Shown here: positions 37,673 to 48,800 of the stretch, in pieces
Numbering within the stretch: the stretch's first letter is position 1
Layout: each line of letters begins with the position of its first letter
Assembly: GCF_028640845.1 (NCBI RefSeq)
Contig: NC_080543.1
Span: 96,523,825 to 96,587,824 of the forward strand
Length of the DNA: 64,000 bases
Source of the DNA: Ahaetulla prasina
Lineage: Eukaryota > Chordata > Lepidosauria > Squamata > Colubridae
Reading direction: 5' to 3'
The notes under the pieces: model-generated
The model's database searches: none
Seen by the model: the letters and a program-made list of their open reading frames with translations, nothing else
What the model was told of the DNA's origin: nothing
Program-made: the position numbers and the translations under genes

Positions 37673-40600
37673 AGTTTGTTTAGTTTAGTTTAGTTTTAGT
37701 TTTATTAGATTTTTATACCGCCCTTCTCCCGAAGGACTCAGGGCGGTGTACAGCCGAAATAAAATACAGAGTATATACAATTAAAAGAAATTAAAAGAAA
37801 CTATTAATAAATGGCCGATAATTTAAAAATTTAAAAAATTTACAAATGTTTAAAATCTCTAAAACCCCAATTTAAAATCACTATTTATGCCAGTCCTGCT
37901 TGAATAAATAAGTATGTTTTTAGCTCACGACGGAAGGTCCGAAGATCAGGAACTTGACGTAAGCCAGGGGGGAGTTCGTTCCAGAGCGTCGGTGCTCCCA
38001 CAGAGAAGGCCCTACCCCTGGGAGCCGCCAGCCGACATTGTTTGGCGGACGGCACCCTGAGAAGGCCCCCTCTGTGAGAGCGTACGGGTCGATGGGAGGC
38101 ATACGGTAACAGCAGGCGGTCTCGTAAGTACCCGGGTCCTAAGCCATGGAGCGCTTTAAAGGTGGTAACCAGGATCTTGAAGCGCACCCGAAAGACCACA
38201 GGAAGCCAGTGCAAACTACGGAGCAGAGGTGTTACGTGGGAGCCTCGAGCGGCTCCCATTACCACTCGCGCAGCTGCATTCTGGACTAACTGCAGCCTCC
38301 GGGTGCACCTCAAGGGCAGCCCCATGTAGAGAGCATTGCAATAATCCAGCCGAGACGTAACCAGAGCGTGAGTGACCGTGCATAAGGCATCCCGGTCAAG
38401 GAAGGGGAACTGGCGAACCAAGGGGACTTGGTAAAAGCCCTCCTGGTGACGGCTGCCAGGTGTCCCTCAAAGGACAGCCGCCCATCGAGGCCCACGCCCA
38501 AGTTGCGACCCCCCTCCTTTGGGCCCACTACCTCCCCCCCAACAGTCAGCTGCGGATGCAGCTGACTGTACCGGGGTGCCGGAATCCACAGCCACTCCGT
38601 CTTGGAGGGATTGAGCTTGAGTCTGTTTCTCCCCATCCAGACCCGTACGGCTTCCAGGCACCGGGACAGCACTTCGACCGCTTCGTTGGGGTGGTCCGGG
38701 TGGAAAAGTACAGCTGAGTGTCATCAGCGTACAGATGATAACTCACCCGAACCCACTGATGACCTCACCCAGCGGCTTCATGTAGATGTTGAACAGGGTA
38801 GGCGAGAGAATCGACCCCTGGGGTACCCCACAAGTGAGGCCCCTCGAGGACGACCTCTGCCCCCCTGTCAACACCGACTGCGGCCGGTCAGAGAGATAGG
38901 AGGAGGACCACCGATAAACGGTGCCTCCCACTCCCAATCCCTCCAACCGGCGCAGCAGGATACCATGGTCGATGGTATCAAAAGCCGCTGAAAGATCTAA
39001 TAGGACCAAGGCAGAGGAACAGCCCCTGTCCCTGGCCCTCCAGAGGTCATCCACCAACGCGACCAAAGCCGTCTCCGTGCTATAACCGGGCCGGAAGCCG
39101 GACTGGAACGGGTCTAGATAGACAGCTTCCTCCAGGTGCCGGGGAAGCTGCCATGCAACCACACTCTCTACAACCTTCGCTAAGAAGCGAAGGTTGGAGA
39201 CTGGACGATAATTTCCCAAAATAGCTGGGTCCAGGGAAGGCTTCTTCAGGAGAGGTCTCACCACCGCCTCCTTCAAGGCGGCGGGGAAAACCCCTTCAGC
39301 TAAAGAAGCATTTATAATCCCCTGGAACCAGCCTCGTGTCACTTCCTGAGCAGCCAGTACTAACCAGGAAGGACACGGGTCCAGTAAACACGTGGTCGCA
39401 TGCAACCTCCCCAGCAACCTGTCCACGTCCTCGGGAGCCACAGAATCAAACTCATCCCAAATAACCTCAACAAGACGAGTCTCTGTCACCTCAGCTGAAT
39501 CATCGCAATCATGGTCCAAACCATCACGGTTGAACGATTTTATCGTATAGATAACCGTTAAACTCCTCGGCTCGACCCTGCAGGGGTCATCCCGCCTCTT
39601 GTTGAAGGAGGGAGCGGGCCACCGGAAACAGGGCGGCCGGGCGGTTATCTGCCGACGCAATGAGGGTGGAAACGTAGGAGCGTTTCGCCTCCCTCATTGC
39701 CACTAGGTAAGTCCTGGTAAAGGACCTCACTAGTGTCCGATCAGCCTCGGACCTGCTGGACCTCCAAACACTCTCTAGGCGTCTTCTCCGGCGTTTCATC
39801 TCTCTCAGCTCCCCGGAGAACCAGGGAGCCAATTGAGATCTGCGCCGGGTCAGAGGCCGCAAAGGCACGACACGGTCCAAAGCCCCAGCCGCGGCCCGAT
39901 CCCAAGCCGCAACTAGTTCTTCAGTCGTGCCGTGGGTAAGATCCTCAGGAAACGGCCCAAGCTCCGTCAGAAACCTCTCCGGGTCCATCAGGCGCCTGGG
40001 ACGGAACCAACGATCGGCTCCGTCTCCCTGCGGTGGTGAGCAGCGGTTCGAAAGTCTAGGCGAAGGAGAAATGATCCGACCATGACAATGGTTCTTTCAC
40101 TATATCTCCTAATTCCAGATCATTAACCCACTGACCAGAGATAAAAATCAAGTCTAGCGTGCCTCCCCCGATGTGTGTAGGGCCATCAGTTACTTGAATC
40201 AGGTCCAAGGCCGTCATGGAGGCCTGGAACTCCTGAACCACTGTTGATGACAAGCCGGCCGATGGCAAGTTGAAATCTCCCAAGACCAAAAGTCTGGGGA
40301 TCTCAACCGCCACGCCAGCAAGCACCTCCAGTAGCTCAGGTAGGGCTGTAGTCACGCAGCAAGGAGCCAGGTACGTGATCAACAACCCCATCTGATTACG
40401 ATGGCCCCACTTCACAAGGAGGGATTCACAGCCAGCTATCTGAGGAACAGTGGACTCCCTTGGCTCCAGACTCTCTCTAATCACAACCGCCACCCCACCA
40501 CCCCTACCCTGGGCCCTCGGCTGATGGAATGCACAGAAACCCGGCGGGCACAGTTCTACCAGGGGTACACCCCCTTCTGTGCCCAACCAGGTCTCTGTAA

Positions 40601-42186
40601 TGCCCATAAGGTCCGCGGACTCCCCCTGAATCAGATCGCAAATCAGGGGAGCCTTATTAACCACGGACCGGGCATTGCAGAGCATCAGCCGTAGGCCCGA
40701 GCTCTGAGGATCTTGACCATCCGGGGAACGAGTAGGGACTGGGGGGCCGGAGCACGTGATCGCCTTTAAACATCGACCACGTGCTCCCAAAGAACGATAC
40801 GGCCCCCTGCCTCCGCCATATCTGCCCCTCCCACTTACCGTACAGATGGAATGATATTCTCTGCTCTGTTCAAACCCCCCCCCTCCTGTCTTCGGACCAG
40901 CTAAAATAATGTCGTGAGCGCGCGCTAGGACTGGACATACCCTCCCCGACGGGTTTCCCCCATCACCCGCCCTTGCCCTCCCCCCCTTTAAAAATTCCCT
41001 ATTTAAAAATCCCCAAAGGCTCTTCCTCGACGCATGCCACCTCTGTGGGTCCCAAAACCCGTCATTGAGGCCGGCCCTTGGTAGTGCAGAGGGCCATTCC
41101 TGCGAGGCGGGGGCACCTCGCAGGCAGAGGAGTTCATGTGCGGAGTATCGCATGTTGAAAAGTAGAGACAGCGAGAGAAAGTCATTTCCTCAGAATGGAC
41201 AAGGCAAGAATAGCTGGTCCAACCAATGGGAGGCCCCTTTGTCCGATGGAAAGTCAAAGTCAAAAATAGGCCAACACCCATATGGCAAGAAGGTGAGAGG
41301 CGCCATCGTCCCCAACCATCGCTGGCACTGTCAATTCCCGGAAAGGGAAACCCCCGACAGCTCTTACAAAACCGGGTGGAATCCCCTCCCCCACCTCTTC
41401 AGACAAGGCGGGGGGAGTTCAAAACCCGTCGAAGCAACAATGACCCAGCAAGGAGCATAGTATATGGGATCGAGAGGGGCGCCGTTCTCAAAGCTCACCC
41501 CCCCCCGCGGCCTTATGTCCATGCCGCGGTCTCGTCCAAACTTCCGACACCGATGATGAGGGTGGGCGTAGATGTAAACTCAGCAGACCAGGCGCCGATA
41601 GACAAACGCGGGCGGGGGCCGTGTCCTTCCACCCGTCGCCCTCAACCGCCCGCGCCATGGCCGCCACCATCTGCAGACTCCCAACAGGCCCGGTCTTCGT
41701 GTCCACCACCTCCGCGCGGACACAAACCTCAGCAGCCCAAACATCCGGGCTGCTGGGAAGATGGAACCGTCCGGTGCCAAGGACGCCAGTCCAAGACGTC
41801 CGAATCAGGAAGCAGCAGGTCGCCAGCAGGCCACAGGCCGGAAGACAGCCGCCCGCTATTTTCACGGGCCGCTGTTTTCCCGGGCCGAAAAACAGGCCGA
41901 AAAACAGCCGTCCGACCACAGACCGCCTGCAGCAGGCCGTTCGCAGCAGGCCGCGCGCCAAACGGAAGGGCCGCTCGCCGCTCGCCGCATCGCCCCCCCC
42001 CTGCCCGTTCTCAGCAGCCGCTAACCCGAGAGGGTCCAGAAACCCCTCCTACGGCTGCTGGGGTGACAATCCAGCGGGTCAGGGGGTATAGGCGGCTCGG
42101 CGAGTCTCAGGAAGCCTCCATTCTCAAGGTAAAATGTCCCTCGCTGTCTCCCGACTCAGCCGCGAGCCTCCATTCCCCACGCATGC
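37673..42186 (-). mobile_element. L2-like LINE, near full-length (4.5 kb), inserted in a SINE
   Basis: Bounded by a perfect 10-bp target duplication gcagtttgat (37663-37672 and 42187-42196). On the minus strand: GC-rich 5' region (42186 to about 41150), endonuclease at about 40730-40060 ([39 protein letters not shown]), linker (39988-39587), RT (39660-38743: LLDLSAAFDTIDHGIL, GVPQGSILSPTLFNIYM; YADDTQLYF at about 38720), C-terminal part (38421-37885, ALVTSRLDYCNALYMGLP), 3' UTR and an (ACTAA)n-like tail. Several one-base indels break the ORF, so it is inactive as given. No separate ORF1 is evident. Confidence 0.93.
37885..41153 (-). pseudogene. L2-like LINE ORF2 (endonuclease-reverse transcriptase), frameshifted
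   Basis: The coding part of the LINE above, in overlapping open pieces 41153-40056 (endonuclease), 39988-39587, 39660-38743 (RT palm with GVPQGS), 38672-38310 and 38421-37885. Frame changes fall near 40050, 39600, 38745 and 38400. The pieces overlap by few codons, so the breaks look like single indels (or sequencing errors) rather than deep decay. The product would nick target DNA and prime reverse transcription from it (family knowledge). Confidence 0.88.
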
Positions 42187-42340
42187 GCAGTTTGATTCTT
42201 ACCAGCTCAAGGTTGACTTCCGAGGTGGGTAAAATGAGGACCTAGATTGTTGGGGGCAATATGCTGACTGTGTAAACTGCTTAGAGAGGGCTGTAAAGCA
42301 CCGTGAAACAGTATATAAGTCTAAGTCTACTAATATAGAA
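42187..42340 (+). mobile_element. tRNA-derived squamate SINE, 3' half
   Basis: Continues the SINE with ccagctcaaggttgac, ggtaaaatgaggacc and gcttagagagggctg, ending in agtctaagtctac. It is collinear with the SINE at 49786-49948. Contains a TATATAA string 445 bp upstream of the NMS start. Confidence 0.8.
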
Positions 42341-42754
42341 ACTGATTTCAGTGTCTGTTGGAAGTATGATTAAATCTGTATCCAATTGTCCTGCTTATTT
42401 GAGCCACACTATTTCACCAGAAAATTTTAGAGGCACTTCCCTTTCCCTTGGCTACGTCCTAGTCCCCCTCGCCCCTCTGTTTTTTTAAAGGACTTTCATT
42501 CTGTGTATAGAGATCTAACTAATTGGTAGACTTGCTGAGAGTTGATGGGGGGAAACTTTGCTTCTTAAATAAAGACACAGCATGATACTTAATGAGAAAA
42601 CGAGGATACTGTGAGGCACTGATTGGTTCTTTTTTCAGTGTCGCAAATAAAGATGACTCTCGAATTTAGACTAGGCATAGAAAGGTTAGTAGCAACCTGG
42701 CTGCTTCATGAACTTGAATTGGTGATACAGAAAAGTTTGGGTTTGATTTGGTGG

Positions 42755-42830
42755 ATGAAAATGAAACAGTCATTTCTTCCTTTCCCTTTGGTCTTTGTAA
42801 TCTGCTTTTGCACAGGACAATTCACTTCAG
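42755..42830 (+). CDS. NMS: NMS exon 1 (signal peptide)
   Basis: Encodes MKMKQSFLPFPLVFVICFC and the rest of the signal peptide. Donor TTCAG/GTAAGA, phase 1. The frame is open further upstream to 42623, but that stretch lacks the expected short charged N-terminus, so the start is 42755 or 42761. Confidence 0.88.
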
Positions 42831-45800
42831 GTAAGAATCATTCTTACTCCATATCTATTTAAGATGTTTGTGTATTGCCCCAACTCTATGAGTGATTTAC
42901 TGTACAAATTAAAACCATTTTGTAGATATCCTATCTGTGTATGGTGTACTTCTTGTTTCTATAAGCTTTAGAAGTCAAAGACCTAAAATGGAATTCTTGT
43001 TTTAAGAACTTTACCATAAGAGATATAACTCTTGTGCTGAATAAATAAAATATTGATTTTCCTTGATGCATATTTAATACTTTTAGTGTTTGATTAACAG
43101 GCTTTGCGTTTCCTTCTTTTCTTTGCACAAATTCAGTGCAAGTGAACTTTCCATCTCTGAGCTATCCAAGGTCCTGAACAGAACATGGCAACCATGTCCT
43201 TTTTTATGGAGAAATTTTTAGATAAAGGTTTTGGTTGAAACAATTCATGAAAATTAATTAATTAAAATCGGATCACAAGTCTTTAAAGTCAGTATGCATT
43301 CATATGTGAGGATGCATTCCCTTTCTCTTCTTCCTTCTCAGTTACATAATATTGGCTTATTTTTGTATCCCAATTTAAAGGTTTTTGTTCTTTTATAAGT
43401 GAGGGTGGGAGTTAATTACAGAATAAACTTTTTAAATGCTAAATTCAAAGTTAAAGTTTAGGAAAGAAAGTGATATGATTTTCTAATCAGAGGATTTTGT
43501 TTGATCTACAGTATAATATACAAGTTTTTTCAGGAGTGTATGCATTTTCTTTATGTTAGTTCAGATTAAATCAGTCATGCTTTATCTACATCAAATGCTT
43601 ACCTATTATTTCATTTTATCAGGATTTCCTCAGACTTTTGCCAGCTATCTGGATGAATCAAACATTCCTAAAAATGAGGTACATAACATTTAACATATTT
43701 TCCATGTCTCTGCCAGAAAAATAGAAATAATAGTACATCCCTGGAAAATACGAAATCTACTGCAGTTACAGAAGAAAGGCCATATACAGTAGTGTTTGCT
43801 GTATGCAAATGCATGTAAATAAATGAATTGCTATAGGAGCAAAATATACAAATACAGACTGCATATGAACTAATGTTAGAACTTGTAAATATCATAATCT
43901 TTTGTACAAGTTTTTAACTAGATTAGACGTTTCTCTTTTTCCTTCTTTTGCTCTAGAGGCTGGCACTATGTTTCAGTCAGTGGACAGAACTCTTTGAACA
44001 ATCTCAGGTAAAATGTGTAATTAGTTTAGAACTATAGTGTAATCATAAATGTAAATGCATTCAAAAATATGTACATATTCCCCCACAAACTATTTAATTT
44101 AATTTTCTAAAAACCTCTTTCAAGCAAATAATTCATGTAAATTATTTGTCCTCTAATACTGAAACTTAACCACTTGTTTTTTTAAGCAATTTTCAGTAAA
44201 ATTGCTTTATTTCACAACCTATCCATACACATATTAGTTCATATTAACTAACTACACTTTCCAGCCTATCTACCATTTGGATATGGGCAAATCTAATCAA
44301 CTAACATTGTTGGAACCACAACTCCACATAAAAGAAGCAGTGTGAAAATAACACAACATAAGGAATAATCTAACATTTAGTCTTAGTGTCTGATTTTGTG
44401 AACATAAAAAGTAATTTTATATTTAAAAGTATTTATTAAAAGTTGTTGATTTACTTTCAACTATTTCACTGTCTTTGGCTACTTTATAGATCATACATCT
44501 GTAAAGTGATCTATTGTAAACCTTTATATTCTGCTAGTACTGTATTTTTCGGAGTATAATATTTTCCGGAGTATAAGACGCACCTTAGTTTTGGGGGAGG
44601 AAAATAAGAAAAAAAATCTGCCTCTGCCTAGAACCATCGGTATTCATCTGGCTAGCGACCTTAGCAAACAGCCTGGTCAGCTTCAGCACATTAACCTGAT
44701 TCAGCATGAGCAGCTGATTGGTGAGTGGATCGGCCTCCTGGAATACCCCCAGCAGCTGTTTTCTGAGGTGAACTTTAGTAACAGGTTCACTGGTTATGAG
44801 CGTGCATGCTTGCTACACTCGCACATGACTCATTGGGGCAGATATGCAGCTTCAAAAATGTAGCTGATTGTCACAGGTTGCTCCAGTGAGTACAGTAGGG
44901 GAAGCATGGAACCGGTCCAACAAGGCAGCAGCTGTTCTGGTTTGCCATTTTGGCCTCTGTGCCTTGCTTTTTCATTCTCCGAAAGCTCCATTTGAGAAGC
45001 TGAGTTTGCAGCCCCCAAAAGCTCCATTTGTGAGGACACGCAGAGGCTACATTCGGTGTATAAAACGCACCCAAATTTTCACCCTCTTTTAGAGGGGGAA
45101 AAGTGCATCTTATACTCCAAAAAATATGGTATATGTTTTAATACTCCATTCTATTTTTATAGTGATCATGCCACAGATAAGAAACAAATAATTAATATTT
45201 TTCACATTTTAAATTGTTGCTTCATAAAATGTTTTTATAATGTTATGTTCATAAATGATACAATAAAGTATAGAAAATGGCAAATATTTACTAATAAGCA
45301 GCTGTGGGAAGTATCAAAAATAATATAAATGTTTTGTATTTTACTATTCTTATTAATATACTGTATTAATTTAACACTAATGTCACTAAAATTAGTTTAA
45401 AAGTTCATATTTTTTTTAAAAAGCTTACATCTATAATAATATATCATGGTCATCCTGAAGAACTCTCCCTTTGATCAGTTTGGACAATAATTCTCAAAAT
45501 TTCTAGCTCTCATGGATGTATGGTAATATTTCAGGGAAAATTGAGGTAAAATAATATCATCAACAGCAAAATTATTTTTGAAATACATTTTCCCTCCAGA
45601 TTTCCAGTGCATTTTTGGATTTTTGTAACTCTATGTTTGACAGCCTGCAGATAGATGAGGTAAGGTGATTGTTCTCCTTGAAAACGGTACCATAATATTT
45701 TGTTGGTAGTAGTTGTTATTAATCTAATATTATCATCATTGTCCTTCTTAGGAAAATAATCAGGAATTGTATAAAAGAGTGAGTATTAATTTTTTAAAAT

Positions 45801-48800
45801 AGAATTTATATGCATAATATTAATTGAAACACTATAAGATACTAAAATAGCTCTTTTTATGCAGTTTTTATTTCACTACTCTAGAGCTCAAGACCCAACA
45901 TATCCACTTAAAACTGGGGTTAGTACTTTAAAATATTCATTTGTTATACATTTTAAACATACAAAAGAGTAGACAAAGGTATGTAAAATAACATGTATCT
46001 CTTCAGTGTATTTATAACTTCTTTAAGCAGCATGTCAGTAAAGTAAAATGAAAAGGATCTTCCATGGATATTTTCAAAGAGGGGGCAAATAATGCATTTT
46101 TCATTATTTTGATGAACTCTTGGTATGCTGCAGATGCTTGATGTCTTCTGTAATTTCTGTTTATCAAAAGCTTTCTGTAATATAATATGCAAAATAAAGC
46201 CCCTTGCACACTGTTCAAGAAGTTCTTTAGATTCTCCTTCCTGATGATTCATAATTGTAACTACATACGTTCAATATTATCAGTCACTACTTATATTAAT
46301 AACTGTCAATAATAAAAAGAATAATTTGGCTAGTACAGTGATTACTGTGCTGATTACAAAACAAGCAATAGACACTGACCTTACGTAAGTTTTCAAGTTG
46401 TTCAACTAAAGGTAGAGAGCAAATGTGGGTGATATAGATAGAAACATAGCACAACAAGACATTCAGAGTTGAAGTAATATGCAGCTTCATCCTCAGGTGG
46501 GTTCCGATTTATCTGCATGCAACTCTTGTCCCCAGTCAGTATGTCTGTTTCAGACCACTAAAAGGCTCCGATTTATGGATGGTTACATTAGAAACATTCA
46601 TGCATCAAACCAGTTAGCTGGTATCTTGATTTTAGATATTACTTATTCTAATATTCTAACATCTAAAGTAGCCTTCCCGATAACTTTTTGTTATAGTCAT
46701 TCCCTCTACATCCTTTAATGAGCCTTGCTCCAAAACTCTCGGACAGAAGAAAGAAAAGATTCCTTAATCCGGTATGCATTCAGATATTCCATATTACTTT
46801 GCATCTTTTAATTTAGGTTTTAACCTTTTTTAAGTGATTGTGTCAAGTGATCAGCTTGTGAGCAATTACTAAAGAAAAATACTATTCCCCTTCCCTTCTT
46901 TTCTCCAATATTTTTCTTTCTTTCTATATTCCATCCTTTCTATTTTACCCAGTCTTTCTCACTTTGCTGTTTATTTAAACTCAGTCACAACAATAAATGT
47001 TATGCCTGTTATGAATAGTGGCCAACTCTTGATACTCTTCACACTTAAGGCTTCAAATCCAAATATTGTCCATATTCTATTCTGTTTGTTGGCACAAGAG
47101 CATAATATCCTGTATTATCGTGATATGATGGAATACTTGTCTAAAGTAACGTATTAATTATCAACTGGCAATCAGCTGAATAAATAAAAATGATTAATTA
47201 TAATGTGTGACTGGGTTAAAATTCAGTAAGTAATAAAAGGAGAAAATGAGGGCAAAAGTCGTAGCACAAATAAAAATAAGATATGAGTGCTATTGAGATT
47301 TCTATTATGTTCAGGAGCATGTCTGTGCTATTTTGGTTTAAGTGGCCAAAGCATGTTTTCTGTCTGTAACATGGACAAAAAATTATTTCCAATAAATTAA
47401 AGATGTTTATTATTCTCATTCTGTTTCAAACATTGCCTTTTTTGGTTTTTTGAATGTTCTTTGTTTAATACAGTACAATGGAACAATCTACTAACAACTG
47501 TTAAACAGGATACAAATTGAAGGGATTTAGCTAATGAAATTCACATGTGTTCCCTCCTGCAGGAATTGCAGATTGCTGCAGCAGAATTCATGAAAAAGGT
47601 AATGTTAAAATGCAGATCTTATTGTTATATATGAATATTATTGCCAATTTCCAACCTTTGGATGGGGAATTGGATTGATTGATCACAATCAGCAAGTTAA
47701 AGATACAGATGCCAGGAACCATGTTTTGTATTGCATGTAAGACCTCTGAATCTTATACCATCTATTATATCTCACAGCCCATTGTTGTGTGTACTATGGC
47801 CTTGGGCTATTGGATGAAGACTTGCAGCTCCAAAATGTTTGTTACCACCTTCACCTCCTCTGAAGTATTTGTTATTTTTAATGTCAGAGGGAAAAATATT
47901 AGCTAAATAGGGACCAATTATATTAAGTATTAATTTAGTATTTGTTCTCATTCTATACACACACACACACACACACATGTACCTGTGGGTGTATATTTAT
48001 ATTATTTATTAATCAAATCATATAGCCAACAACCTCACCAAAAATGATTCTATATGGCACACAACAACAGATAAAAATCACAAATATAAAAATCACATAT
48101 AAAAAAATAAAATCTACAATAAGAAATAAATAGTATAAAAACAAATATTTAAAACCCCAAGCCAAGAGAAGATAAAGCAAAATATATAGCTGCAAATTTC
48201 CCATTCTTAACATAAAAAGATCTAACACCACCAGGTCTTGAGGGCCTTCTGGAATATCAAAAGAGAGCTAATCTAATTTCGGAGGGAAGAATATTCAATT
48301 AATGTGAGAACCATGGCACATCTTCTGGGACTAGGAGTTCGGGAGAACCTCTAGCTAAGATTCTGTGCAGTTCAGAGAACCCCCAAATCCTACTCCTGGC
48401 TGACCCCGTCCACCCCTTTCCTCCCAGGAGTCCCCATGCAGTTCATTTTGGATGCAGGTAAGTGCAGAGCACACGCAGAGGCTCAGGGAGAGAGAAAAAC
48501 GGGCCTACCGGAAGTTCAGGAAGGCCGGAAACAGGCCTGTTTAAGGTCTCCGGAATTTTGGGAAGCCGTTTTCACCCTCCCAGAGGCTCAAGGAAAGTCT
48601 CTGGAGCCCAGGGAGGGCAAAAATGTCACACCCCACTGTGGTGCAAGAGGCCACCTAGGCGACGCCTAGTAACTGGGGAGAGGCAGTCTTTCAGATAGCC
48701 CAGTCCATGCCATGAATGGTTTTAAAGGTTAAAACAAGCACCCTGAATAGGACATGGAACCAAACTGGCAACCAATGCAATGTGATATTCACTGTTCTAG

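Noticed and set aside
41226..42245. 339-codon plus-strand open frame
   Set aside because: Lies antisense to the GC-rich 5' region of the LINE. Composition is Pro/Arg/Ser biased, overlapping frames on both strands are open too, and there is no family similarity.
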